Shown piece after piece: positions 5,890 to 15,016 of a DNA stretch of 20,049 nt (the first letter of the stretch is position 1; the number at the start of each line of letters is the position of its first letter). Location: NCBI GenBank assembly GCA_947463665.1, contig CANHUD010000014.1, positions 1-20,049 on the forward strand, read 5' to 3'. Source of the stretch: Sphingobacteriales bacterium. Lineage in GTDB: Bacteria > Bacteroidota > Bacteroidia > Chitinophagales > Chitinophagaceae. The translations under genes were made by a program, and so were the position numbers. The notes under the pieces are model-generated. The model was given only the letters and a program-made list of their open reading frames with translations. It made no database searches and had not been told where the DNA came from.

Positions 5890-7281
5890 ATGCTGCGATC
5901 CTTACTCCTGCTCAGTTCCGTCTTCCTGATCATCGGATCCTCCCTCCGCTGCGGACAGCCGCTTCCACCCATGGGCGGCGCAAAAGATACTCTGCCCCCG
6001 GTCCTGATCCGTGCACTCCCCAAAGATTCCGCTACCAACACGTCCTCCCCTAAAATCGTGCTGGAATTCAATGAATACGTCCAGCTCCGCGATATACAAC
6101 AACAACTGGTGGTCTCGCCCGTCCCTAAAGTTCAGCCGGTCATCGAATCTAAACTGCGGACGGTCACCATCAACATCAAAGACACGCTGCAGACCAATAC
6201 TACCTACGCCTTCAACTTCGGCAATGCCCTGCAGGATATCAATGAAAACAATCCGCTTAAAAACTTCACCTACGTTTTCGCTACCGGCCCCTCCATCGAT
6301 TCGGGAACTATCTCCGGACAAATCCTGATCGCTGAAACAGGGAAAGCCGATAGCACGCTCGTGGCTATCCTCCAGCCGGATCTCGCAGATTCGGCCGTCA
6401 AAACCCGAAAACCCAAATACATGGCCCGCCTCAACGGCGATGGCCTCTTCAGCTTCCGCTACCTCTCACCGGGTACCTATAACCTCTTCGCACTCAAAGA
6501 TGCCGACGGCGGCCTCAAATACGACCAGTCGTCCGAACTCTTCGGCTTCCTCAACCAGCCGGTCACCATCACGGCAAAAACGCCCCCCGTTCGCCTCTAC
6601 GCCTTCCAGGAAGCGGAAGAAGATACCAAACGCCCCGCCACAAAAAAACCGGCCAAAACAGACGATAAACGCCTCAAATACAGCTCATCAGCCAGCGGCG
6701 GCCAGGACATCCTCCTGCCCCTGCAGCTGACCTTCGAACGAAAACCCAACACATTCGATTCCGCTAAACTCTACCTGGCTACCGATTCCGGCACCCGCAT
6801 CGCCTCAACCATTTCCATCGATTCCAACATCGTAACGGTCAGCCACAACTGGTCGCCCGGAACAGCCTACAAGCTTTTTATCGAAAAAGGCCTCGCCGCC
6901 GACACCTTCGGTTTCTCCGTTCTCCGGAACGATACACTCAAATTTTCTACCAAGAAAAAAGAAGATTACGGCTCCCTGCTGATCCGTCTCTCCAATCTGG
7001 ACACCACTAAACATCCGGTGCTCTTATTCTTTGCCAACGATGTGCTCAAACAATCCATCCCACTGAACGCTACCCGCATCAACATCCCACTCCTGGTGCC
7101 GGCCGACTACCAGGTCAGGGTTTTGTACGATCGCAACCGCAACGGAAAATGGGATACGGGCGATTACAAACTGAAGCGACAGCCGGAAATCGTTATCCCG
7201 CGGAAAGATAACCTCAGCATACGCCCTAACTGGGAAAATGAGGTAGAAATCAACCTCAAAGAGCTCGAAAATCAACCCTAA
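5890..7281 (+). CDS. Exported Ig-like domain protein (Big_5-type), probable lipoprotein
   Basis: The frame is open from an ATG at 5821, but the ATG at 5890 was chosen because it begins a signal sequence, MLRSLLLLSSVFLIIG, giving 463 residues. Cys21 followed by GQPLPPMGGAKDTLPPVLI matches the N-terminus common in Bacteroidota exported Ig-like proteins. The residue before Cys21 is Arg, so the lipobox is imperfect and lipid attachment is likely rather than certain. An Ig-like domain (PKDSATNTSSPKIVLEFNEYVQL to about residue 110) is followed by beta-rich segments, then a Lys/Pro-rich linker near residues 245-265. The C-terminal part includes DRNRNGKWDTGDY. It probably acts in the envelope; role unknown. 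recR starts 9 bases downstream, so the two are likely cotranscribed. Confidence 0.78.
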   Translation: MLRSLLLLSSVFLIIGSSLRCGQPLPPMGGAKDTLPPVLIRALPKDSATNTSSPKIVLEFNEYVQLRDIQQQLVVSPVPKVQPVIESKLRTVTINIKDTLQTNTTYAFNFGNALQDINENNPLKNFTYVFATGPSIDSGTISGQILIAETGKADSTLVAILQPDLADSAVKTRKPKYMARLNGDGLFSFRYLSPGTYNLFALKDADGGLKYDQSSELFGFLNQPVTITAKTPPVRLYAFQEAEEDTKRPATKKPAKTDDKRLKYSSSASGGQDILLPLQLTFERKPNTFDSAKLYLATDSGTRIASTISIDSNIVTVSHNWSPGTAYKLFIEKGLAADTFGFSVLRNDTLKFSTKKKEDYGSLLIRLSNLDTTKHPVLLFFANDVLKQSIPLNATRINIPLLVPADYQVRVLYDRNRNGKWDTGDYKLKRQPEIVIPRKDNLSIRPNWENEVEINLKELENQP

Positions 7282-7290
7282 CTTCGCAAC

Positions 7291-7908
7291 ATGGTCTTCT
7301 CCTCCCAACTGATGGAAGCAGCCGTGAACGAATTCGCGAAACTGCCCGGTATCGGTCGCAAAACCGCTCTCCGCCTCGTTCTGCACCTCCTGAAACAGGA
7401 AAAAGAATCGGTCAGCCTCTTCGGCGAAACCATCTCCCGTATGCGCAACGAGATTCGTTTCTGCCAGAAATGCCACAATGTGGCCGATGCAGACCGCTGC
7501 TCCATCTGTACGAATCCCGGCCGAAAACAAGCCCTCATCTGCGTAGTGGAATCTCTCAGAGAGGTAATGGCCATCGAAGCCACCCAACAATTTAACGGTG
7601 TGTACCATGTACTCGGCGGTGTCATCTCCCCTCTGGATGGCATCGGCCCGGATCAGCTGCACATCGAATCCCTCCTGCATCGCGTAACAGAAGAACAGGC
7701 AGAAGAACTGGTCTTCGCCCTCAGCCCCAATATCCAGGGCGATACCACTATCTATTATATACAGAAAAAACTCGCCCACACCGGTATCCGCATCACCACC
7801 ATAGCCCGCGGCATCGCCTTCGGCGGAGAATTGGAATATACCGATGAGATGACCCTCGCCCGCAGCCTCCAGAACCGACTGCCGATTGAAAATTACGTCA
7901 ACCACTAA
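7291..7908 (+). CDS. recR: Recombination protein RecR
   Basis: RecR works with RecO (and RecF) to load RecA on gapped DNA. The 205-residue length is normal for the family. Visible features in order are the helix-hairpin-helix region EFAKLPGIGRKTALRLVLHLL (about 14-35), a C4 zinc finger with Cys58, Cys61, Cys70 and Cys73 (CQKCHNVADADRCSIC), and a Toprim domain beginning ICVVESLREVMAIE with the loop YHVLGGVISPLDGIGPD. The end RGIAFGGELEYTDEMTLARSLQNR is the usual RecR C-terminus. The ATG at 7291 follows the Ig-like gene by 9 bases. The TAA stop is also the start of a heptad tandem repeat. Confidence 0.96.
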   Translation: MVFSSQLMEAAVNEFAKLPGIGRKTALRLVLHLLKQEKESVSLFGETISRMRNEIRFCQKCHNVADADRCSICTNPGRKQALICVVESLREVMAIEATQQFNGVYHVLGGVISPLDGIGPDQLHIESLLHRVTEEQAEELVFALSPNIQGDTTIYYIQKKLAHTGIRITTIARGIAFGGELEYTDEMTLARSLQNRLPIENYVNH

Positions 7909-7961
7909 TCACTAATCACCAATCACTAATCTCTAACATCTAATATCTAAAATCCAATACG
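7906..7961. repeat. Degenerate 7-bp tandem repeat (TAATCAC type), 8 units
   Basis: Eight consecutive 7-base units can be read: TAATCAC, TAATCAC, CAATCAC, TAATCTC, TAACATC, TAATATC, TAAAATC, CAATACG. The units decay from left to right. The first overlaps the recR stop codon, and the block ends 2 bases before the -7 box of the methionine synthase operon. A related block stands at 14943-14977. Confidence 0.7.
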
Positions 7962-7962
7962 C

Positions 7963-7970
7963 TATCTTTG
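7963..7970 (+). promoter_or_regulatory. -7 promoter element for the methionine synthase operon
   Basis: TATCTTTG fits the Bacteroidota consensus TAnnTTTG exactly and ends 22 bases before the ATG at 7993. The upstream -33 region falls in the heptad repeat. No cobalamin or SAM riboswitch fits in the short leader. Confidence 0.6.
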
Positions 7971-7992
7971 CCCTCGTAAATCTTTTCATTTG

Positions 7993-9011
<1,019 letters not shown>

Positions 9012-9015
<4 letters not shown>

Positions 9016-11684
9016 ATATGAAAGAAACAGTACACATCAAACCGTATATGAGACTCGCCGGCCTCGAACCGCTGGTGGTCCGCCCGGAAACGAACTTCCT
9101 CAACGTCGGTGAACGTACCAACGTTACCGGCTCCAAAAAATTCGCCCGCCTTATCCGAGAAGGCCTCTACGAAGAAGCCCTCAGCGTGGCCAGGCAACAG
9201 GTGGAAAACGGCGCCCAGATCCTGGATGTCAATATGGACGATGCCCTCCTCGATGGCGAAAAAGCCATGGTCACCTACCTCAACCTGCTCCAGAGTGAAC
9301 CGGATATCGCCCGAATCCCCATCATGATCGACTCCTCCAAGTTCAGCATCATCGAAGCGGGGCTCAAATGCGTACAGGGCAAATGCATCGTCAACTCCAT
9401 CTCCCTCAAAGAAGGCGAAGAAGCCTTCCGGAAACAGGCCTACACCTGCTTCAACTACGGCGCCGCCGTCATCGTAATGGCCTTCGATGAAAACGGCCAG
9501 GCCGATAACATCGAACGCCGCATACAGATCGCCGATCGCGCCTATAAAATACTAACCGAAGAGATTGGTATACCCGCTCAGGATATTATCTTCGACCTTA
9601 ACGTATTCGCAGTAGCCACGGGCATGGAAGAACACAACAACTATGCCGTTGATTTCATAGAAGCTACCCGCGCCATCAAACAAAAATACCCGCTGGTCAA
9701 AATCAGCGGAGGCGTCAGCAACCTCTCCTTCTCCTTCCGCGGAAACGATACGGTTCGCGAAGCCATGCACTCGGTATTCCTCTTCCACGCGATCAAAGCC
9801 GGAATGGACATGGGCATCGTAAACGCCGGTCAGTTACAGGTGTACGATGAAATCCCCGCAGATCTCCGCGAACGCTGCGAAGATGTGGTCCTCAACCGGA
9901 AACCCGATGCCACCGAACGCCTCATCTCCTTCGCCGAAACCGTTAAAGCCAAAGGCAAAACCATCGTACGCGATGAAGCCTGGCGCAGCGCTTCGGTAGA
10001 AGAACGCCTCAAACACGCACTCGTAAACGGCATCACGGAATACATCGAAGCCGATACCGAAGAAGCCCGTCAGAAATACCCGAAACCACTCGATGTGATC
10101 GAAGGCCCCCTCATGGATGGCATGAACGTAGTAGGCGATCTCTTCGGCAGTGGTAAAATGTTCCTCCCACAGGTGGTCAAAAGCGCCCGCGTCATGAAAA
10201 AAAGCGTGGCCGTCCTCACCCCCTTCATCGAACTCGAAAAATCCAGTCGCACCTCCGCCGGCAAAATCCTCATGGCAACGGTCAAAGGCGATGTGCACGA
10301 TATCGGCAAAAATATCGTAGGCGTTGTCCTCGGCTGCAATGGCTATGAAGTGATCGACCTCGGCGTAATGGTGCCGGCCGATAAGATCCTCGACGAAGCA
10401 CAAAAACAACAGGTCGATATCATCGGCCTCAGCGGCCTCATCACGCCCTCCCTCGATGAAATGGTACACGTTGCCCGCGAAATGAAACGCCGCGGTATGA
10501 CGCAACCACTGATGATCGGTGGCGCCACCACCTCCAAAACCCATACAGCCGTTAAAATCAACCCGGAATACGAACACGGTGTCATCTATGTACTCGATGC
10601 CTCCCGCAGCGTAAACGTCGCCGGAAACCTGCTCAATAACAATCGCTCCAACTGGATCCGGGAAGTAAAATCAGAATACGAAAAGATCAGTATCGATTTC
10701 GCCAACCGCAAAACCACTAAAGAACTCCTGCCCTATAACAAGGCAGTAGAAAATAAACTGGCCCTCAACTGGAGCGGCTACCAGCCCGTAACGCCTTCCT
10801 TCACCGGTACAAAAACGTTTGAAGATACTCCCCTAAAAGATATCATCCCGTATATCGACTGGGCGCCGTTTTTCATCGCCTGGGAACTGGGTGGCAGATT
10901 CCCCGATATACTAACAGATAAGGTTATTGGCGAAGAAGCGTCGCGCCTCTATGCCGATGCACAGGAAATGCTTAAAAAAATAGAAAGCGAACACTGGCTC
11001 CAACCCAGAGCCGTGATCGGCTTCTGGCCCGCTAACAGCAACAGCCGAGATTCCGTTAGCCTGTTCAGTAACAATAGACCTGTGCATCTGGAATTCCTCC
11101 GCCAGCAATCCAAAAAAGCAGCCGGTCAGCCCAATCTTTCACTGGCCGATTTCATCGCTCCGGACAATACGAACCTGCAGGATCATATCGGCGCCTTCGC
11201 CGTTACCATCCAGGGCATCGAACCGCATATAAAAAGGTTTGAAGAAAACCACGACGATTACAACAAGATCCTGCTCCAGGCACTGGCCGATCGCCTCGCC
11301 GAAGCCTACACAGAATACCTGCACGAACGTGTCCGGAAAGAATACTGGGGGTACGCCGCCGATGAAACACTCGCCAACGAAGACCTGATCAAAGAAAAAT
11401 ACCTTGGCATTCGGCCCGCACCCGGTTATCCGGCCTGCCCCGACCATACCGAAAAATACAAACTCTTTGATCTGCTCGATGCTACTAACCAAACCGGTAT
11501 CACGCTCACCGAATCCCTCGCCATGTCGCCCGCAGCTTCCATCTGCGGCTGGTACATCGCCCACCCGGAAGCCAAATACTTCGGTCTGGGTAAAATAACA
11601 CGCGACCAGCTGGAAGACTATGCGAACCGAAAAGGTATGGATCTGGCTACCGCTGAAAAATGGCTGCAGCAAAACCTCGATTAA
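9012..11684 (+). CDS. metH: Methionine synthase, pterin/cobalamin/activation subunit (MetH C-terminal part)
   Basis: This protein carries the rest of cobalamin-dependent methionine synthase in 890 residues. The pterin-binding barrel (about 20-300) opens with NFLNVGERTNVTGSKKFARLI and binds methyltetrahydrofolate. A helical cap follows (about 310-400), then the Rossmann-like B12 domain (about 410-560) with Asp427-Val-His429-Asp-Ile-Gly432, where His429 is the lower cobalt ligand. The C-terminal reactivation domain, which binds S-adenosylmethionine, shows GIRPAPGYPACPDHTEK with Arg801. The start was set at ATG 9012, overlapping the previous stop; ATG 9018 is possible, and the open frame further upstream is a shadow of the first gene. 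The exodeoxyribonuclease gene starts 11 bases after it. Confidence 0.94.
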
Positions 11685-11695
11685 CCCATCCGATC

Positions 11696-12460
11696 ATGCG
11701 CATCATCTCCTATAACGTCAACGGTATCCGGGCAGCCATCAAAAAAGGATTTGTCGACTGGCTGAAAACAGATCCGGCAGATGTCATCTGCCTTCAGGAA
11801 ACCAAAGCACACAAAGGAGATGTGGATGTGGCCGCTATCAACGCATTGGGTTATCACGATTACTGGTTCAGCGCTCAGAAAAAAGGATACAGCGGCGTAG
11901 CCATTTTTACACGCATACTACCCGATCAGGTCATTACCGGAAATGGCCATACAGAAAGCGATGATGAAGGAAGAGTGATCCAGCTCGATTTCGGAGACAT
12001 CCGGCTGATCAATGCCTATTTCCCCTCCGGCACCTCCGGTGAACATCGCCAAAGTTTTAAATACGAATGGCTGGATGCCTTCATGGCCTACACAAATAAC
12101 CTCCGCAAAACAAATCCCAACATCATCCTCTGCGGAGATTACAACATCGCCCATAAAGAGATCGATATCCACGATCCAAAAGGTAATAAAAATACTACCG
12201 GCTTCCTCCCCGAAGAAAGAGCCTGGATGGATACCTTCCTCGCCAGTGGCTGGATCGATACCTTCCGCGTATTCCACCCCGAACCCCACCGCTACAGCTG
12301 GTGGAGCCAGCGCTTCCCCTCCGTACGGCTCAATAACAAAGGCTGGCGCATCGATTACATCAGCACCACAGAACCACTCCGGAACCGCCTGATAGATGCA
12401 GAAATATTCCCCGATGTCAAACACAGCGATCACTGCCCTGTTTACCTGGAAATAAAATAA
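11696..12460 (+). CDS. xth: Exodeoxyribonuclease III / AP endonuclease (ExoIII family)
   Basis: This base-excision-repair enzyme nicks DNA 5' of abasic sites and removes nucleotides from 3' ends, using a divalent metal. The 254-residue length is typical. Family motifs are visible in order: ISYNVNGIRAA at the start, ICLQETKAH with the metal ligand Glu35, INAYFPSG, LCGDYNIAHKEIDIHDP with Asp148 and Asn150, GWRIDYI, and HSDHCPV with Asp245-His246. The ATG at 11696 was chosen over one 36 bases upstream, which lies inside the metH end and gives a non-family N-terminus. It lies 11 bases after metH and 9 bases before the DUF4286 gene, so it is probably in that operon. The symbol could equally be exoA or xthA. 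Confidence 0.93.
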   Translation: MRIISYNVNGIRAAIKKGFVDWLKTDPADVICLQETKAHKGDVDVAAINALGYHDYWFSAQKKGYSGVAIFTRILPDQVITGNGHTESDDEGRVIQLDFGDIRLINAYFPSGTSGEHRQSFKYEWLDAFMAYTNNLRKTNPNIILCGDYNIAHKEIDIHDPKGNKNTTGFLPEERAWMDTFLASGWIDTFRVFHPEPHRYSWWSQRFPSVRLNNKGWRIDYISTTEPLRNRLIDAEIFPDVKHSDHCPVYLEIK

Positions 12461-12469
12461 CCCAAACGG

Positions 12470-12775
12470 ATGATCATTTACAACGTCACCACCAACGTTG
12501 CACCCGAAATCGCCGCCAGCTGGCTTCAATGGATGAAAGATGAACATATTCCCGAAGTGCTGCATACCGGCCTGTTCACCCATCACCAGATACTACACCT
12601 TCTGGATATCAGTGAAGCAGATGGCATAACCTATGCGGTTCAGTATTTCGCTACGGATATTCATCATTATCATCGCTATGTGAACGAGTGCGCACCGGCC
12701 CTCCGACTAAAAACAACGGAAAAATGGGGGGATAAAATCATCTCTTTCCGAAGCCTCATGGAAGTTGTGGAATGA
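12470..12775 (+). CDS. DUF4286 family protein
   Basis: The 101-residue protein begins MIIYNVTTNVAPEIAASWLQWMK and continues with DEHIPEVLHTGLFTHHQILHLL, a compact alpha/beta layout recognisable as DUF4286, a family common in Bacteroidota and without known function. A ferredoxin-like fold related to dimeric alpha-beta-barrel proteins is plausible from the strand-helix-strand order. No catalytic residues stand out. It lies 9 bases after the exodeoxyribonuclease gene and is probably the last gene of the metH operon. No hairpin with a T-run was found after it. Confidence 0.82.
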   Translation: MIIYNVTTNVAPEIAASWLQWMKDEHIPEVLHTGLFTHHQILHLLDISEADGITYAVQYFATDIHHYHRYVNECAPALRLKTTEKWGDKIISFRSLMEVVE

Positions 12776-12839
12776 GTGTGGATAAGTTACTCAAACACAT
12801 AATAATATACTCTCATATCCTGAAACCCACGCCCAGTAA

Positions 12840-12930
12840 GGATTTCAGCCGATTTTTCCGGGATATGCCACTGCTTCGGATTTGAGGAATACGGCTCATT
12901 TCATAAATATTTACATATCTGCTGAAATCC
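12840..12930. repeat. Widely spaced 10-bp inverted repeat upstream of hup
   Basis: GGATTTCAGC (12840-12849) and GCTGAAATCC (12921-12930) are exact reverse complements, separated by 71 bases in the otherwise empty region between DUF4286 and HU. They might be a paired regulatory site or the foot of a long RNA hairpin. No T-run follows. Confidence 0.35.
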
Positions 12931-12987
12931 GCTACCACACTGAATTCTATGTGACAAAAAAATATTTTTTCAGTTTGGAAAACAGAA

Positions 12988-12995
12988 TATATTTG
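12988..12995 (+). promoter_or_regulatory. -7 promoter element of the HU gene
   Basis: TATATTTG matches TAnnTTTG exactly and ends 25 bases before the HU ATG. A TTTG at 12974-12977 is nearer than the usual -33 spacing, so the upstream box is uncertain. Confidence 0.6.
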
Positions 12996-13020
12996 AACCG
13001 TTAAAGTAAAAACCTCATCT

Positions 13021-13290
13021 ATGAACAAAGCAGAATTAATCGCAAAAATCGCCGATGATGCCGGCATCACTAAAGTACAGGCAAACGAAGCCCTGAACTC
13101 ATTTACCGAAGCAGTTACCAAAACCCTCAAAGGTGGTGGTAAGGTAACGCTGGTTGGTTTCGGAACCTTTTCCGTAACCAAGCGTGCTGCCCGTAACGGT
13201 CGCAACCCTCAGACAGGTGCCGTTATCAAAATCAAGGCTAAGAAAGTAGCGCGTTTCAAAGCTGGTAAAGAACTTACCTCCAAATTGTAA
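13021..13290 (+). CDS. hup: HU family nucleoid DNA-binding protein
   Basis: This 89-residue histone-like protein dimerises and bends DNA. It begins MNKAELIAKIADDAGITKVQANEALNSF, the helical dimerisation part. The signature VTLVGFGTFSVTKRAARNGRNPQTG contains the conserved GFGTF and the RNPQTG tip of the DNA-inserting beta arm, and the basic end KKVARFKAGKEL is also typical. Length is normal, so this is the short standard HU, not the long Bacteroidota variant with an extended tail. It has its own promoter and a strong terminator, so it is a single-gene unit. Which HU paralogue it is cannot be told. Confidence 0.95.
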   Translation: MNKAELIAKIADDAGITKVQANEALNSFTEAVTKTLKGGGKVTLVGFGTFSVTKRAARNGRNPQTGAVIKIKAKKVARFKAGKELTSKL

Positions 13291-13308
13291 TACGCCGAAT
13301 CTAATTCT

Positions 13309-13340
13309 AAAAAAGCAGGGCATTATGCCTTGCTTTTTTT
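13309..13340 (+). terminator. Intrinsic terminator after hup
   Basis: GCAGGGC (13315-13321) pairs with GCCTTGC (13327-13333) with one G-U pair and a 5-base loop. The stem is flanked by AAAAAA before and TTTTTTT after it. The T-run runs directly into the -7 box of the next gene. Confidence 0.85.
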
Positions 13341-13347
13341 ATTTTTG
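13340..13347 (+). promoter_or_regulatory. -7 promoter element of the bTHX gene
   Basis: TATTTTTG matches TAnnTTTG exactly and ends 22 bases before the ATG at 13370. It shares its first T with the terminator tail of hup, a very compact arrangement. Confidence 0.55.
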
Positions 13348-13369
13348 CCATATATTAAATCAATATAAA

Positions 13370-13483
13370 ATGGGAAGAGGCGACAAAAAAACTAAGAAAG
13401 GCAAGATATTCAAAGGCTCCTTCGGGAAAGCCCGTCCTGCCAAAACAAGAAACAGCCAGAAAGCTCAGGCCAAAACAGCCTAG
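13370..13483 (+). CDS. 30S ribosomal protein bTHX (small, highly basic)
   Basis: This 37-residue protein is extremely rich in Lys, Arg and Gly. It opens MGRGDKKTKKGKIFKGSFGK and continues with ARPAKTRNSQ. The MGxGDKKxxxGKIxxGxxGxxRP pattern is the signature of bTHX (formerly Thx), which sits in the head of the small ribosomal subunit and stabilises rRNA. It has a promoter match upstream and an inverted-repeat terminator downstream, supporting a real gene despite its size. It is easily missed by length cut-offs. Confidence 0.85.
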   Translation: MGRGDKKTKKGKIFKGSFGKARPAKTRNSQKAQAKTA

Positions 13484-13502
13484 TTCACGGTATGTAATCA
13501 GG

Positions 13503-13563
13503 TTGCGGATCAACCCCCGCTTTCATCAACAGGATGATCGGGTGTTCATCCGCAATTTCGTTT
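13503..13563 (+). terminator. Long hairpin between bTHX and pdxH
   Basis: TTGCGGAT (13503-13510) is an exact reverse complement of ATCCGCAA (13548-13555). The pairing continues inward to about 13521/13537 with three mismatches over 19 positions. TTTCGTTTT follows on the plus strand. It most likely ends the bTHX transcript and may also serve the convergent pdxH. Confidence 0.6.
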
Positions 13564-13565
13564 TA

Positions 13566-14201
13566 CTAAGGAGCCAGTCGCTCAATACGCCAGCTTCCCT
13601 CCTCCCCAATATACCGGATCCGGTCATGCAGCCTGCTGGGCCTGCCCTGCCAGAATTCCAGCAACACGGGTTTTACCCTATACCCTCCCCAGTGTGAAGG
13701 CCTCGGAATAGTTCCCTCGCTAAATTGACCGCTGTACAAACGTACCTGCTCATCCAGAAACGCACGATCCGGAATCACCTGGCTTTGCGGAGATGCCCAG
13801 GCCCCAATCCTACTCCCCTCAGGACGGGATTGAAAATAAGCATCATTCTCTTCCACACCCAGTTTCTCAACCCGGCCTTCTATCCGAACCTGCCGTTCCA
13901 GCTCCTTCCAGAAAAATAACAGGGTTACCTGGTCGTTCTCTGCCATATCCTGCCCCTTCCGACTGGTATAATTGGTAAAGAATACAAATCCATGCTCATC
14001 GTAGCCCTTGAGCAATACAATCCGCGCCGATGGCTTACCATCAGCCGAAGCCGTTGCAAGCGTCATCGCATTCACTTCCTCAATCTCCGCACCCAGCGCC
14101 TCTCTCCACCATCTGCCAAACTGCAGATAAGGATTCAGCTCCACATCCCCTTCCGAGAGGCTTTCCCGCATGTATTCCTTCCGAATATCCGAAATGCTCA
14201 T
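13566..14201 (-). CDS. pdxH: Pyridoxamine 5'-phosphate oxidase
   Basis: This FMN enzyme oxidises pyridoxine or pyridoxamine 5'-phosphate to pyridoxal 5'-phosphate. The 211-residue length is typical. Family motifs in order are NAMTLATASADGKPSARIVLLKG (about 44-66), FTNYTSRKGQ (75-84) with FMN-phosphate-binding residues, ERQVRIEGRVEKL (102-114), SRPEGSRIGAWASPQSQ (125-141), and the C-terminal VLLEFWQGRPSRLHDR (179-194), whose last residues bind the PLP phosphate. The ATG at 14201 gives the normal N-terminus SDIRKEYMRESL. It starts 11 bases after the pyrH stop, so it is likely cotranscribed with pyrH. It converges on bTHX. Confidence 0.96.
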   Translation of the reverse strand: MSISDIRKEYMRESLSEGDVELNPYLQFGRWWREALGAEIEEVNAMTLATASADGKPSARIVLLKGYDEHGFVFFTNYTSRKGQDMAENDQVTLLFFWKELERQVRIEGRVEKLGVEENDAYFQSRPEGSRIGAWASPQSQVIPDRAFLDEQVRLYSGQFSEGTIPRPSHWGGYRVKPVLLEFWQGRPSRLHDRIRYIGEEGSWRIERLAP

Positions 14202-14212
14202 ATACTGCTTCT

Positions 14213-14923
14213 TTAACGTACCAGCGTACCTACTTTCTCCCCCATCACTACCCGCTTCAGATTGCCGGGCTCATTGATATCAAACACGATGATCGGCAAA
14301 TTATTCTCCATACAGAGCGTAAAGGCCGTCATGTCCATCACCCGTAAATTCTTTGATAAACATTCCTGAAACGATATCTCCTCGTACTTCACGGCTGTCG
14401 GATCTTTCTCCGGATCGGCTGTATAAATTCCATTCACACGCGTACCCTTTAAAATCACATTCGCACCAATTTCAATCGCCCGTAATGACCCGGCCGTATC
14501 CGTAGTGAAATAAGGATTTCCCGTACCCGCTCCAAAAATCACTACACGCCCTTTCTCCACATGTCGGATCGCACGGCGGCGAATATACGGCTCCGCAATC
14601 TGCTCCATCTTGATCGCACTCAGAAGCCGCGTATATACACCCATCTTTTCCAGCATGGCCTGTACCGCCATTCCATTGATCACCGTGGCCAGCATGCCCA
14701 TATAATCTCCATGCGCCCGCTCAATCCCTGTTTCCGATTCATTCATCCCCCGGTATATATTCCCGCCCCCGATCACAATCGCTACCTCTACACCCAGATC
14801 CGTAATGGATTTTACCTCATTGGCATATTGCTCCATCACCACAGGATCAAGACCATATCCCTTGTTACCCATCAGGGATTCTCCAGACAACTTTAATAAC
14901 ACGCGCTTATATACAGGTTCCAT
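14213..14923 (-). CDS. pyrH: Uridylate kinase (UMP kinase)
   Basis: PyrH phosphorylates UMP to UDP in pyrimidine nucleotide synthesis, and bacterial enzymes are hexameric and allosteric. From the ATG at 14923 the protein has 236 residues, standard for the amino-acid-kinase fold. Visible motifs are RVLLKLSGESLMG (7-19) with Lys11, VAIVIGGGNIYRG (48-59) forming the glycine loop, HGDYMGMLATVINGMA (71-86), VVIFGAGTGNPYFTTDTA and VILKGTRVNGIYTADP. An ATG 60 bases upstream would start inside the heptad repeat and was rejected. It is separated from tsf by a strong terminator, so it must have its own promoter. TATCTTCG close to the start (14928-14935) is one mismatch from the consensus. Confidence 0.96.
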   Translation of the reverse strand: MEPVYKRVLLKLSGESLMGNKGYGLDPVVMEQYANEVKSITDLGVEVAIVIGGGNIYRGMNESETGIERAHGDYMGMLATVINGMAVQAMLEKMGVYTRLLSAIKMEQIAEPYIRRRAIRHVEKGRVVIFGAGTGNPYFTTDTAGSLRAIEIGANVILKGTRVNGIYTADPEKDPTAVKYEEISFQECLSKNLRVMDMTAFTLCMENNLPIIVFDINEPGNLKRVVMGEKVGTLVR

Positions 14924-14942
14924 AAAACGAAGATAAGAAATT

Positions 14943-14977
14943 GATGATTGGTGATTCGTGATTGGTGATTGGTGAAT
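14943..14977. repeat. Second heptad tandem repeat block (5 units)
   Basis: On the plus strand the units read GATGATT, GGTGATT, CGTGATT, GGTGATT, GGTGAAT. Reversed, this is the same AATCACC-type heptad seen after recR. The block fills most of the short gap between the tsf terminator and pyrH. Confidence 0.65.
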
Positions 14978-14981
14978 AGGC

Positions 14982-15007
14982 AAAAAAAATCCCCGCTTTC
15001 GGCGGGG
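14982..15007 (-). terminator. Intrinsic terminator of the rplM-rpsI-rpsB-tsf operon
   Basis: CCCCGC (14991-14996) and GCGGGG (15002-15007) form a perfect stem around TTTCG. On the minus strand an eight-T run (14982-14989 read in reverse) follows. It begins 9 bases after the tsf stop. Confidence 0.9.
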
Positions 15008-15016
15008 ACTTCTTTT

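Noticed and set aside
7024..7905. Long antisense frames opposite recR, metH and the exodeoxyribonuclease gene
   Set aside because: They mirror well-identified genes of biased codon use. Their translations show no family motifs, and starts and promoters are lacking.
7906..7961. CRISPR-like array after recR
   Set aside because: The units are 7 bases long with no spacers, so this is a simple tandem repeat.
7909..7992. Cobalamin or SAM riboswitch upstream of metH
   Set aside because: Looked for because metH is often riboswitch-controlled, but the gap is only about 84 bases, mostly heptad repeat, with no B12-box or SAM aptamer pattern.
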